Source of the DNA: Symsagittifera roscoffensis
Taxonomy: Eukaryota; Xenacoelomorpha; Acoela; Convolutidae
Assembly (NCBI RefSeq): GCF_963678635.1
Contig: NC_087065.1
Location: 17,867,623 to 17,931,622 of the forward strand
Direction: 5' to 3'
DNA length: 64,000 bases
The position numbers were made by a program, and so were the translations under genes. Shown here one piece after another: positions 38,470-52,818 of the stretch. Every line of letters begins with the position of its first letter. Position 1 is the first letter of the stretch. Under the pieces are notes generated by a model that saw only the letters and a program-made list of their open reading frames with translations, searched no databases and was not told the origin of the DNA.

Positions 38470-39403
38470 AATTTTGAAGTCAATCTTCATGATCATTTCA
38501 GGCGCTAAACAAAATTTTTAATATACAATAACGATTGATAAAAAGATCTCAGATCGTTTTCTTAATTTCTGCAGTCTTATATAAAACATGTTTGAAAAAC
38601 ATTTATTGAAAATAAAAATAAAAATTAGTAGCTTGACAATAAATTGTTAGTAATCATAAAATCATCTGTTGTCCCAGCGTCATCACCTAAACATAACAAC
38701 AATCATAAGCTCACTAATATCATTAAAAAACTAAATCTTTTTCTTCGATAAATTTAAACAATTTTAAACTTAAATTCACTTAATTTAAAAAAAAAAAAAA
38801 CAGATCATCAAGGCTTATTCTTGGATCTTAATTAATTTTCTATTTCACTCAATTTAAAACCTGATCATCAAGGCCTATCCTTGGATCAAAAAGAACAATT
38901 TTGTTCTCCCCCACTCACTTAGCAAGTGTCTAACGCCCTCAAACGTCGATTCACTATCCAACCCATCCAAACGACCCAAGACTAATAGAAACTTTTAAAT
39001 AAAACTAACCATTCAAATTAGGATAAACAGTGAAGAACTTCGGTTATTCATCCTTCACTTGAACCCTCCTCTTACCAGACCCAGGATAAATATTAGACTT
39101 AGTAAGTTTAAAATAGTATCTAACGAACTACTTGCGTTCTAATTATACCTGAACCTTGAGGATCGATTTACTATTCTCCAACCCTTGAACACAATCACTA
39201 CCCCTAAGTAAGATTAAGTAAGTTAACACCTTAGCTTAGACTAGCCACGAGAAAGTAAAAAATCATTCTTCGGAATCGATATACCTTTCTCTCCAACCCT
39301 GAACAAAAAGACCCAGGTTAAGCTAACCAAAAAATCGTAAAGACTAACAGTCTAAGAAAATAGAAATCACCTAACAACTTTTTGCATTCCTCATCCTAAA
39401 CCT
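38470..39403 (+). promoter_or_regulatory. Repeat-rich 5' leader of right element
   Basis: Counterpart of 22955-23887. GATCATCAAGGC occurs at 38803 and 38863 (60 bp apart), each followed by CTTGGATC. CCAACCC-type motifs preceded by TCGAT occur near 38950, 39170 and 39280. Confidence 0.5.
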
Positions 39404-39854
39404 TATGTCATTCCAAAATCTAGGAAATAAACAAACAATCGTTTTACACAACTGCGAGATAGATAACCAAAAATACGACCTTGTAATTACACTGGATACA
39501 TTAGAACAAAACGACCAAAAATAAAAAGAAAAATAATAAACAAACAGAGACAAATCACACGAAAAAGATTTCAAAAAATAGAAACGCATTTTCAGAATCA
39601 GAAGCCAGAAATTTAGATGAACTCTACAAATTAAAGGAATCAATTGATAAAAATTGTCCCATTCACGATCAATTATATTTTTCCGATTCAGAAACAACTT
39701 CAAATTCATCAAAAAGAGGAAAAAGAAGAAAAAAAAGCAATACAAACACAAACCAGTACACTTTTATAATTGGAATCAACCAATTAGACACATCGATAGT
39801 TATATATTACCAGTCTTTAAACGAAAAAATGAGCCACAGCCACACTCAAAGTGA
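39404..39854 (+). pseudogene. orf2 (basic protein), broken copy
   Basis: Homologous to 22487-22954. A 16-nt deletion near 39492 and further indels in A runs (near 39563 and 39735) break the frame. The C-terminal part (QYKHKPVHFYNWNQPIRH) is still open at 39654-39854. Confidence 0.65.
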
Positions 39855-42626
39855 GGAAGGGTGCACCCCTTCCTCATAGATGCACCCGATAATAGAGGGC
39901 AACATGATTTTTGCAAGAATTTATTCTTAAATTTGTTTGAACCCGGAATCAGCCCATGCAAAGCGGAATTCCCAGATGTAAAAATCAAAAGACAAACTAT
40001 TGAACATTATCTGAAAGATATATGTAATTTAACACAACAATATGGAATTAACACCATAGAATTCAGCATACCAAATCCGAATCATCGAAAATATGTAATT
40101 CAAACAGACGATCTTGAATTAGAATTTTCAAAAGTATTCTTAGAATATATTAAAAGCATACAATATCATAATTCACAAAGAGCAAACTCCATATTCACTA
40201 ACGAAGTTTTTGCAATAATATATACCTATATTTCTATATTAGAAAAAACAGAATTTCAAAGTATCTCACCAACTGAAACATCCAAACATACAAAAATACG
40301 ACAGGAAATCACATTATTTTCAACTTTCCTACATATAATCAAAAAAAATTTCACTATAGACGATGTTTCACAACACACAAAACATGACTTACAAAAAATT
40401 TTGGCATTGTTTATAATAGATTATTTCACACATAATATAGACTTAGTTTCACAAGCAAGAAAAAATTTCAGACCTCAAAATCCAAATGATGATACTGCCA
40501 TTACAGAACAGTCAGACTACGTTTGGGACCCTGAATGGTCTCATCCTGCATTTATAAATATCCCACAATCAATCTCAAGTCAAGCAATAAGTACAATATC
40601 TTACCAAAGAGATTATGTAAAATTAGTACCACTAACCATTGATGCAACACCATTAAGCTACAATACATTTTTACCTGATACTCGAAATAACAGTTTAAAT
40701 TCGACCGTCATACACAATGAAAACCTTAATGGAACTAGGAATCTTACACAACAAGATATCCAAAGCCCATCACACTTCATAAATGAAGAAATTGTCCAAA
40801 CAACAACAACTACACAACAAAGTATTTAACCAATACATCCAAATTTAACAACACCAAAAAATACAAACACTTCACTGGCACAAGTAACCTTACAATCAAC
40901 CGTTAAACCTTCGGTTGCTCCAAAATATTCACATATGGATTATCAAACATATAGACCTATGACAGTACCATCAAAACCACGAAGAACGTTCACAAGAAAC
41001 ACTTTTGCAGAACACAATTATAATTATGCACATTCGTCAAAAACAAATTATCCCCCACGAAAAACTAATAATGATCACGTATGTTCTCACTATTGGGATA
41101 ACCCAATGACAACAACCAATTCAGTAAATTTTCGGACTAATTCACATCCTCCACAGGATCATAGTGAAAATTACCCATTCTTTCAACAAAATAAAAATAA
41201 AAAGCAAGCACCTCATCATACGGAATACTTATCATCTGATGATGATTATTTACAACCAGACATTTTTGCACCTTATACCCAAGAATATCGCAAACAAGGA
41301 TCGCGACGACCTCATACATATAATAGAATTTTTTCTCCAAATCCAACAGATAAACGAAATCAACAACCAATCCATATGTCAAATCCAATAAATACACAAT
41401 CTTTTCAACCAATTCAACCACAAAACCTAATGACTATGCACTCGTATCAACCAACTCAAATGCAAAATGAAATACCACTCCCATATTACCTTCAGCAACA
41501 CGAAATAACAAAAAATCAACTTTCAAATTTTTCGCAAATGCCAAATGCCGCAGAGTCACTACAGATGACAATGAATCCATACCTTATGGGTGGATCATCA
41601 ATAACATCAAATAAACCACTAATGGTATTCACAGGAACAGACCCTGAATATTCTGTAGAAGATTGTTTATATGCAGTAACAGCAAATTTAATTTTAAATA
41701 TAGGACCTGAACCAATTAATACGCCACTACACCAAAATTGGATACATCGACGCACAGCGTTGATGCAAACAACCTTAGATGGCGCAGCTCAAAAATGGTT
41801 TTCAGTATTACCTATAAAAATAAAATCAGACTGGAAAAGATTTAAACAAGAATTTTCAAAAATGTTTGACTCCGAAAGAAATAAACAACACTAAAGAGTT
41901 TTATGTAATGAAATTCGCAGATTACCAAATGAAACCATTAAACAATTAGCAGTACGTATCGAAACACTAGTTCGAAAAGCATATTCACTAAATACACATG
42001 ACTATAAAAACACAAAAATGACAGAAATTTTAATGATGACCTTAACACCTCAATTAAGGAAAATAGCAATAAAAAAGAGAGCATCTCATCCTTCCTCAAT
42101 TCGAGAGCCAGATTTAGATTTTCGAAAACTAGTAGACAAACTAGAGCAAGCGGAAATTACAATGAAACTTGAAGAAACAGAAAATCTAAAACTACAATAT
42201 GTTAATCGAATTGAAACAAACACTACAAATATCAATAACATACAGGAATCAGATACAGACTTAGTTGAAAAAATCACTGAAATACTAAATATTTATGAAA
42301 AACACCCAAATTTTAAAGGCAAACCATCTTTCAAAAAATGGTGTAATTATTGCCGACGATACGGACATAGTATATCCGAATGTTGACAAAAGCAACAAGA
42401 TAACCAAAACAAACCTCAAAAATATAAAGAAACAAATAAATCATTCTATCAATACATGAAGAAAGATCAAAATCTACCAAACAAAAATGTATACAGTAAC
42501 AACAGTTCAGGAAAACCACTTCCGAACAACACCAGTTACACAAGGAATCAATCACCATATAACTCAAGTTATAGAGGAAGATCACCAGAACGAAGAAATA
42601 CACAGAATTCTTCACAAAATCATTAT
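39829..42626 (+). pseudogene. gag: Gag, right copy, with nonsense mutations
   Basis: Homologous to 19705-22512. The N-terminus is rearranged: the original ATG frame (39829) hits TAG at 39877, and the gag frame resumes near 39861. Nonsense codons lie at 40827-40829, 41892-41894 and 42384-42386, the last directly after the knuckle CNYCRRYGHSISEC. The frame then runs open into pol with TAT at 42624-42626, where the left copy has TAG. The capsid-like LDGAAQKWF block is kept near 41777. Confidence 0.9.
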
Positions 42627-45600
42627 AATCGATCAAATAGTCGAAATAACTATTCGAGATCAAATTCAAATGCAACACAATTTGTTTCTAGATCCAATTC
42701 ACAATCAAACCCAAGAAATAAACACTATTCCAATAATCAATCACGAAATTCATCATATAACAGAAATAGAAACTATTCACATAATCGAAATAGAAGTTAT
42801 TCAAACAATCGAAATCAGAATTACTCGAACAATCGATCAAGAAATAATTCATATAACAGATCAAACTATCACAGATCAAATAATAATTATCAAAACAGAT
42901 CACTGAATAATTCACAAAATCGAAATCCAATTTATAATAATCAATATAGAAATTATTCCCAATCACCACATAGGAATAATAACTATTATAATAATTCTAA
43001 ACATCGATACAGAAGTAGTACACCAAAACATCAAAGTCATATTAATCAAGTACAGTCAAATGAAGAAACAACATCAGACCCCCCAGGTATTGATGACACA
43101 GGAAATAACGAACTACAACTAAATCAAATAAACTGTGAATCATCAGACACAGAAAGTGATACAGAAAATACCATCTCCATAAATATGATAGAAGTCGAAA
43201 ACGACTACGAACCTATTATATATGAACAACTTTCTACATCACATATATATGGAAATCAATTGGAACTCCTTCACAATTATTACATTGAACCCATCAATAC
43301 TACACAAACTGCACAAGAAATAAACGAAATTAACACGGCAAGTAAACCCAACGAAAATGACAAAACAAAATGTTTAAATACAAATCATATCTATCAAAAT
43401 TTACAAAAAAAACAACCCAGTGAAAAAATTTGGACAATACCATTTCATTTAGAAAGTCCAAGAAACAAAGAATTTCAACCACCAGATCTTGAAATTGATT
43501 TTTTAATTGATTCAGGAGCAGAATCAAACATAATTAACATTTCCACATGGAATGAAATCAAAACATTACACCCAAAGTTAACGCCTTGTGCAACCTCTAG
43601 TAAACTAGCAACAGCACAAAGATCAACATTAATAAATTATGGAAAAGTTGAATTATTCCTCCTCCCCACAAGAACAATGGAGCAAAATAAAATTCTAAAC
43701 AAACCATTTAAACAAATATTTCATATCACTGATATTAAACACAATATCATTGGTATACCATTTATATCTAAATATATACCAACAATCAACATCTTGAATA
43801 GTAATCTACTAATCAAAGATAACTACACAAAAACAAAAAATACAGCTCTAACATTTTTTCAAAGATTAAATAAACAACCACCATTCTTTTCAAAATTTTA
43901 TCCAATTTATAACCAACAACGGAAACACCTGAAACCACTATAAGGAAACATATATATCTTTTCAATAAAACAAGTTCACCAATATGACAAAAGTCAAAAT
44001 AAACAACAACTCTTTATGTCAGACTTTGAGTTTAAACCTATTCATAAGTTTTTCAAAATCACGATTTCATCTATAAAATATTTGAAAAATACAAATTCAG
44101 ACATCATTTCGCTACATGTGTATAACAACACACCGTACCAAGTAACATTACCCTTAGGACTTTTAGGATATTGCGAAACAAACGCTACAATATCACCCGT
44201 ACATGAAAAAGCATACCGCGTAAATAATATACTCCAATTATTAGATATTTGTCAATCCACAATTCTTAACGAAGAACTATCCATAAATAGTATAATAAGC
44301 AATGAAACGAGGAAAACAGATTATTTCACAAAAACACCATATTTTAAACCAACATTCAATTTAACAAATTACACAAAAGAACAACAACAATTTTTAACGA
44401 TGTTTAACTTTGAACACTCGCAAATTACACAAATCGAATTTGACAAACTAGCAAAACAACTGTTAAAAAATTCAACAGTCTATGCAATATCAAAACTTGA
44501 TGTTGGGAAAATCAGTTCATCACTCCATCTCCCGTTAAAACCTGACGCAGTTTTCAAAAAACAAAGAGCAAGTAAAGTACCAATTCATTTACACGATAAG
44601 GTAAATAGATTACTGGATATTTTAGAACAATACAAAATTATCTCACCAGTAAACAAACAAGAACAACCAAAAGGTAACACATTTATTAACCCTGTTATCA
44701 TCCTAGCCAAAGGAGAATTATTAAAAATAGTTTTAGACGCTAGATATCTCAATTCATTAATAGACGAATCAAAATGCAATTGGCCTATTGAACCAAAACA
44801 AGTTATTTTAACAAAAATAAACGGAAAACACTTTACAACCGCAGACATGAATATTGCATACAATCAAATGCCACTAGATGAACAATCACGACGTTTAACA
44901 CAATTTGTTATTGGAAATCAACAATATGAATTCAATCGCCTCTTCTATGGAATATCCATAGGACCAGCAGCATTCTCAGCTTTTATGAGCAAAATTTTTA
45001 GACCACTAATACTTAAGAAAAAAGCAATCACCTATTTAGACGATGTTTTTATGCAATCACAGACAAAAGAAGAAATGTTTACAGTTTTAGAACACTATCA
45101 TAAAATACTTCAGATTGAAAATCTGAAGGCCGCCCCCGATAAATCACACTTCTTTTTAACACGAGTTAAATTTTTAGGACATAACATAAAAAGAAACACA
45201 ATCACTCCATTAAAATCACGCATTGATGCTATTCAAAAACTTCAACCACCAATAAACAAAAAGAAAATCCAAGAATTCCTTGGAATGTTAAATTTCTTAA
45301 GCAAGTACGTTTATAAAATGCAATTATATTTAAGACCGTTCTATAATATCCTCAGACAACAAAATATTTTTGAATGGACCACTGAACATCAAACACGATT
45401 TGAAGAAATTCAAAAACTTTTAACTGAACAAATTTCAAACACAATCCCAGATCCAAATCAACCATTCTACGCAATGTGCGATGCTTCAAATTTTGGCATC
45501 GGCGCAGCATTACTACAATCACACAGTGGTACAAATAAAATGAACCTTATATCAGCAAATTCCCGATTATTCACTCAAGCAGAGCTACGACTCTCAACTC

Positions 45601-48063
45601 TAATGAGAGAATGTACAGCTATAATTTATACACTTACAGAATATGAATTTCTAATACTTGGATCAAAACATCCAACAGTTCTATTCACAGATCATAAACC
45701 TATCATTTTTCTCTTTACACAAAAGTCAAATCCAAATCATCGAGTTTATAGATTTCAATTAATACTAATGAAATTTCCAAACTTACATACAGTTTGGACA
45801 GCAGGAAAGAATCTTGCATTACCAGATACATTAAGTCGAAATACACCACCTGAATTACTTACACGAAAAACTACAGTTGAAATACTTAAAAATATAAAAT
45901 TTTACCTTGCAAAAGACGAAACATCACCCCGACTAGAATGCAAATATGCAGTAAAAACTGACATTGAACAATCACAGATAAATAACCTTCAACATTTCCC
46001 ACTCTACTTAGATTGCCAGAATAATCACTACGAAGTTGACTTACTAGGCACATCAACTTTTAAACCAATTCCATACTCACAATGGATAAAAAATAACACT
46101 CAACAAAAAAGAATAAAACAATACTCGCATAAAAAAGACACTTTTCCATTAATCGAAAAAGAAAATTTAACCGATAAAATAAATTTATCAGGACCACAAA
46201 CAAAGGATTTAAAATACACAATCAACCAAGTTTTCGACCTTCATGACCCACTTGACACAATTCTCTTATCAAAACTAAAAATTGACAAAATTTTTCTCCT
46301 CCCAACAGACAAAATTACAATTAATAGCTTGAAACAATATCAAAATCTTGACCCAGTAATTAGACAACTAAAATCATGGCACAAATACAAAACTAAGCCC
46401 GTAAAGGCAGATACCACAATTTTAGGAAATAAAATACTCCTCCGATATTTTCGAAAATTTAATAATACAACAATTAACGAAAACACAGACCTTCTAGAAT
46501 ATCATTTAAACGATTCTACAGTTCCCTGTCTCCCTTTAAGTATGATTCTAATAGCTTTTAACATTTCACATACACAAAACATTAAAGGACACTCTGGATC
46601 AGAGAAAACATATTCAAATTTTACACAAAATTTTTATTTCCCAAATGCACCAATTTGGATACAAGTACTATGCAATGATTGTATAGTATGTCAGCTAAAT
46701 AAACCTTATCCAAATCAAAAACAAATAGCACAAAAACAAGATTTTAAAGGACAAAGTTTATATTTTAACCACCGTATATCATTCGATACAAAAGGACCAA
46801 TTTCACCATCCTCTGAAGGAAACTCCTACATTATGGTAATTGCTGACGCATTTACACATTATGTAGCACTCAACCCAGTACCACCTTGTAACGCTTATTA
46901 TGCTTACACAACACTTTTTGAACACTGGATAGCCAAATTCGGATTACCCGAAATTTTAGTTACAGACAACGGTACAGAGTTCATAAATAATGAAATCATC
47001 ACATTATGTCATTTATACAACATTAAGCACAAACCGCGTACATCTCATGCACCTTGGACAAACGGTTTAGTCGAAGATATGAACCGATCACTACAAGAAT
47101 ATCTTAGATGTATCATAAATGGAAATGATACAAGATACACAGAATGGTCAGCAGATGTAAAATTATTCCCCTTAGCATATAATTCACAAATTACGACAAC
47201 TCTAGGAATGTCACCATACGAAATGCTTTTTAATCAAAAGCCACGTAAACCAATCATGTTTACAGCAAATTCTCATAAAAATACACAAGGTCATTGCCAA
47301 CCAAATAAAGACTCAGTTTGTTATAACCTACCTTTACACACACATGATGAAGATCATTTTCATCACCCACAAATTCTTAAATTAGCCTCCGGTACACACA
47401 CCAATTGGATTTTAAATAGAGATAAAAACACAATGAAATTTACCAAAAAATAACAAAAAAATTGTTACAAAGGCAGAACATTAACGAACAAATAAATTCA
47501 CGCTTTACACCAGCCTCAGATTTAAAAATTGAAACATTTGTCTTAATACCTAATTTTAATACCCAAAAAGGAATTTCTAAAAAATTACAACCCCTTCGTA
47601 AAGGACCATACCAAATAATTGCCAAACCCACAGACGTAACATATAAAATCACCGATTCAGACAAAAAAGAAATTGTTCAACATAGAAACAATCTATTGCC
47701 TTACTACCCAAAAGAATACGCACTACGCGAACTAACTCAATTATATTCTTTCACAGGTTTAAAGTTATTCAAAATCACCCACATATGGAAAACGAAATAA
47801 ATAAACAAAACGACATTCACCTTGAAAAACAAAATAAAAAACCAACTACAACAAAAAACAATACAAAAAAGCTAGATCAAAAAACACATCAAAAAGAAAG
47901 GAAAAATAGAAAAATGATAGAAAAAATTATACCCCAAGAACAAATCGAGAAATCAGAACATAGAGAGTCATCACGACTTAGAAATCAACCACGTAAAAAC
48001 TACAAAACATTCATCCCACAATCTAAAATATTAAAGAAAGTTGAATTTCAAAAACAGCTTTAA
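42627..48063 (+). pseudogene. pol: pol, right copy: PR, RT, RNase H, integrase
   Basis: It continues the gag frame without a stop at the junction. The protease (IDSGAESN, near 43510) is followed by a nonsense TAA at 43941. A long open stretch (44016-47453) then holds RT with YLDD at 45033-45044, RNase H with CDASNFGIGA, the integrase zinc domain (CNDCIVCQ) and the core (ADAFTHY, VTDNGTEF, GLVEDMNR). Loss of one A in an A run near 47429 shifts the frame before the GPY/F module (RKGPYQII, near 47605), and a second shift near 47775 precedes the charged tail. Unlike the left copy, the integrase core has no stop. Confidence 0.92.
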
Positions 48064-48657
48064 TTTTAAAATTAATACTATTTGCACCTCTGAAACATTT
48101 TGAACTTTCATTTTTCAAAATAACATGCTGCAAACACGCAATGATTCTAGTTCAAAATTAGCCAATAGGATTCATTCAATCCGTCACCCTATATAACTCT
48201 AACACAAACCAATTAGACGAAAGATATTAAACTCCAGGCATATCTATAACTATAACTTTACAACCTCCAGGTCAAAAATTAGCAACCTGCTAAAACTTGA
48301 CAACTAAAATAAATACCACCATAATATCATAACCCTCCCTTATCTAATAACGCAAAGATCAACAATATTTTCCCAATTCAGACCTCAAAAACCCCCCAAA
48401 CAAAAATGTTAAATTAGCCTAAAGTAAAAGTACGACCATATTAATTTAGCCTAAAGTGCAAAAATCTCAAAAAAAAACCCCAGATCACCTGACAAATAAA
48501 AATAAAGCAAAGAAGACCTCCCGAACACCATAAAATTCGCCCCCAACAATTTTTAACAAAACTCAACCCACTTGTCAAAAAATCAATAAATAATTCGACC
48601 ACACTTGAAAACCGCCCCAAATAACAAAAAATATTCGACCAAGAAGCCATTTCTTAA
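48064..48657 (+). other. Gap between pol and orfA, right copy
   Basis: Counterpart of 13692-14289. The paired TTAGCCTAAAGT motif lies near 48413 and 48447. The ATG-less orf0 frame just before orfA has a TAA here. Confidence 0.4.
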
Positions 48658-48885
48658 ATGCTCTTCTCTCGATCAGTCAACATAATTTTCAACATTTTCA
48701 TAAACTTTTTAGCAATACTTAAACTTTTATTCATATTTCTCTTTGATACTTTTGAAGCTTTCATAATAATTTTAATCATTTTTTGCAATATTTTTTTAAT
48801 TTTCTACTCCCTATTTGAAATATATCTCCAACTTTCCCAAGTCATTGATCATATTCACAGGTACGAAAACCCAAAATTTATTTAA
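48658..48885 (+). CDS. 75-aa hydrophobic membrane peptide (orfA), right copy
   Basis: Open homologue of 13461-13691. It keeps the hydrophobic core (FLFDTFEAF, IIFCNIFLIFY) although many positions in the first 30 residues differ. The TAA stop is directly followed by the orfB ATG. Confidence 0.55.
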   Translation: MLFSRSVNIIFNIFINFLAILKLLFIFLFDTFEAFIIILIIFCNIFLIFYSLFEIYLQLSQVIDHIHRYENPKFI

Positions 48886-48984
48886 ATGATACGAACCAAT
48901 TTTAGTAGAACAGATATTTTTTTACTATTTGTAATTTTTATAACATTTTTATCATCCTTAATATTGACAATATGCAATGTATAG
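48886..48984 (+). pseudogene. orfB, truncated by a 1-nt deletion
   Basis: The first hydrophobic segment (FLLFVIFITFLSSLILTIC) is kept. Loss of one A near 48975 brings in a TAG at 48982-48984. The rest of the left-copy sequence is still recognisable to about 49070. Confidence 0.55.
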
Positions 48985-49073
48985 AGAAGGCAATCATAAC
49001 ATTCGCCTTAGCAACAATCCTTTTAATTCTTTTTCTTGAAGAATACTACAATAAACATAAATTTTTTCACTAA

Positions 49074-50216
49074 AAGAAATCAATCAAAAAACCCTCAAAA
49101 ATTGCTAACCAACAATCACACAGTCAGTCTTCACCGACATCATCCCAAGAAAACCCGACAATACCTACAACTACCCAAAACCCCCAAACATCTACACGAA
49201 TTTCTTTCCAAGATAACCCATACACTTCTGAAGAACGACACGCTCGCCTATCTGAACCATTAGAACCAGTTCAGCGACAGGCACCTCTAAGTGAACCAAC
49301 ATATAACTTCTACCCAACACTACCACAAGAATTAAGTAGAATAAGAAATATTAGTCAAAACCAAAATACAGTTGAAATAAATAGACAAATTATACATCCA
49401 TGACGAAATAGAAATTTTCAAACCCCTCGAGTTCATTTTGATATACCCCAATCCCCATCACCAACTACTCCGGAAAACCCAATTAGCATATTACCGGAAA
49501 CCACTACACTTCTTTCACAACGTAGCACCTCAAGTTTACCCTCAGATTACTTAGGTTCAACACCAACATCTGAACAAATACGTGAAAATCCCTTTAACCC
49601 CCAAAACCAAACATCACGACTACCATATTGGACAACACAATCATTCACACAAGGTGAACCAAATTTAATAAATAATCCAATAGATATTTCTACGGATACA
49701 ACAACATCATCATCACTACCAGAAACATTATCACTACCGTCAACACCATCAATAAGCCAGATTTCACCGACGCCTTTCCCTTTAAATTTCCCAAATAACC
49801 TCGACGCTAGATATCGAGAACAATCATCAACAAATATCCCTTTAAGATTAGACTGGAACACATTCACAGCACCCCCACCATTATTTGGACAGCACCCAGA
49901 AAGTAACCGACTCCACAACTGGGCACTTCATAGATTACAATATAGACAAGACATCCACGAAGACATTCGTCACCATAACATCCAAATACTCCAACAAAAA
50001 AGTCTACAATTAAAATTTGAAATCACGGTTAAACTAAACAACATTGCTCAACATCCCTACACATTAAACCCACCAAATATAACAGCTCAATCACTACCAC
50101 CACCATTCATAACAACTGAAGTAATATATAAATACGACAGATATACCAAAAAGACAATTGGTTATATAACATTTTATAACCCGTACTCAGGATTATCATA
50201 TACATGTATATTCTAA
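49074..50216 (+). pseudogene. ATG-less conserved frame (orfC), right copy, one stop
   Basis: Homologous to 12134-13270, and again without an in-frame ATG. It is open for 381 codons except for TGA at 49401-49403, where the left copy has CGA. Most differences from the left copy are silent. It ends 13 nt inside env. Confidence 0.65.
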
Positions 50217-52818
50217 AAATATTGAAGTTTCTCCAACTCATTTTTCTAATAATCTCCGATCAGAACATAAATCCTTCTCCCCGCACAGGACCCCAAGATT
50301 TATTAGTAACACATTACGATTGTGAAGAAAATGAACAAAAAACACTACACAAATATGCAATAAATCAAGTATCACAATGCGAAACGGAACCACAAGCTAT
50401 AGAAACTACAAATGTAATAGCGACACTATATTCAAAAGCCCGAGCAACAACAGTCATAGGATATAAATTTACAGCAACATTTTCCGAAAAGAAAGTACAT
50501 TGTTCACAAGTTTCAAACGGAAATAAAAACCGACTTGACCATGAATCATTCTACCAAAGTAATATAGAACGACTTCTACATCTAAATCCTGATGATTGTA
50601 AAAACGAGTTACTCAGACTAAACATCACAAGAAATAAAAAGACCGACAGAAAAATAGTATATTTTCAAGTCTTTGCCGATTCTGTACATCAAGCAGAACT
50701 TGAAAGATATCAAGGACACATTAAACTAGATGAAAAATACCCATACAACGGCGCACACGGAAGATTAACTTATGACATACACGATAAGCACTGGATACCA
50801 CACATTGGTATAAATAATCCATCAAACTGCAAAGCAGACACAAAAAATAAAGGATATCAAGAAATAATGTTTTTCGATTGGAAAATACAACTCGAAAAAA
50901 TACAACTCACACGAGATTTATCTGACAACACAATGATCTATCAAGGAATTAGACTACCTTGTAAAAACGATCAAGGTTATTGTGATCCTACAACACGGAC
51001 ACAAGCAACAATTGTTTGGTTTCCCGAAGATACATGTACAACATTTCAAGTAGCAAAAATACACGCTCGAATGATAAAATTTAACGAAAAATATTTTATG
51101 CAATCAATTCCATATGAACAAGTCAATCCATCACGAAAACAAAGTACTGATTTTCGAAATATCCATAATATAGAAAATAAATTAACACGTTTTCAAATAT
51201 ATCAAGAAACAGTATTTGCATGCAAATACAGAAACCCACTTCACAAAACACAATATTCTGAAATATTAGTTGAATACGAAAAAGGTTTCGACATGACCAC
51301 TGGAAAAACTAAAATTGACCCCTATGCCACAGGTCATCCTCTACACGAAGGAACATCATATATACCAGTTAACTTTCAAAAAAGTAATGGTCAACCTAGT
51401 GGACATCTAAAGCCACATGACACTAGAAGCACACGTTTACAAGAACTATCACTAATGAATAATTCTTATTTTGGTAATATCCACTATGATATCCACTTAG
51501 ATAGGAAGTTAGACTACACGATTAGTCGAATTTTTCAAGAAATGTCACTCTCCGAATTAGAAACACTTCACCAACTATGCGAATTAGAAAGGATACAAAT
51601 CCTACAATCACTTGCACTAGCAGTATTAAAAATACCCTACGCAGGATATTTATTATCACGAAATAGATCAAATTTTCTAGACAACGAAGGAAACATCTTA
51701 TGGTTTTATACTTGTACCAAAAAAGTACCACCACTATATGTTTTTGAAGATAAAAGATGCTATAAAAGAATACCTATCTTTTATAAAGATAAAGTACGTT
51801 TCGTTGACACACTTTCAAGACGAACATATTTTTTGGATACCGCATTCCATGTGGATCAGAGAATAGCCACAATGTAGTACAATTGAACCCTGATGGTGAT
51901 AAATATTATCTTCTTACCCCATACCCCACATTAATGCAATCACTCAAAAAATTTTCACCCGAAAGCATCAGAGCTATTGCTCGTAACCCAAATATTGATT
52001 TACAATCAATTGGAATATATTCAAAATCTGATATCCAACACCACATTAGAACACAACAATTCCAGGAATTATTAACACAAATGGACACTATACAAAGACA
52101 ATCAATTGACCAAAACTTACGCAAACTTGCCGAAACAGCAGGATTTGCAGATATCTATACACAAGATTATAGCGGATATTTTAAGGACATTAAAGACTAT
52201 ATATATCTAAACGGTGAAAAATACAGACCACAAGATATTTCACCCATAAATAATTTTAGCTTTGTTACACTAAAAAAGGAAATTCTCGATTTTCTAGGGT
52301 GGCCCTATTACATCTTAGAAAAATTAACTATCTTATACGCAATGTTTAACTTTATAGGATTTCTTTTTTCTGTTTTAAAAGGAATCTACAACACATGTGC
52401 TATACACACACAAGTAAATAGACAAGCAAGTGTAGCACGCATACTATTTGCAGGATTTTTTGGAATTTTTTCATCATCAATTAACAAAATTCTTCTAGAC
52501 GCACAAATCAAAGAATATAATACAAAAATAGCAACAACACAGAACACATATAACGAAGAACATAATAACATAGAAGTAACGCTTACAGCACCACAATTAC
52601 CACCCTTACCACATAGCCATCCATTATCCTTAGTCCCACATAATTTCCGAAACCTAGCAATAACACATAACCCAAATTTTAAACCAAACATATCGCAAAG
52701 TCCCATACAACACATAATGACACATCATTCACAAGATGATAATACATATGAACAAATTATAGAACAAACCCATACCACCGCTTTTCAGTCTCAAAATAAT
52801 CATTTTTTTAGCCCATGA
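50204..52818 (+). pseudogene. env: Envelope-like glycoprotein, right copy, one frameshift
   Basis: Homologous to 9528-12146. The signal peptide region and the first 545 or so residues are open. A single base is lost near 51849, and the other frame carries on to 52818 with the hydrophobic segments (YAMFNFIGFLFSVLKG near 52335; ILFAGFFGIFSSSINKILL near 52440). Stop and orfD start overlap (ATGATG). Confidence 0.75.

Noticed and set aside
48180-48200. TATATAA box as an internal promoter for the 3' genes of the right element
   Set aside because: The left copy has CTTTCTCTAA at this place, so the box is not conserved.
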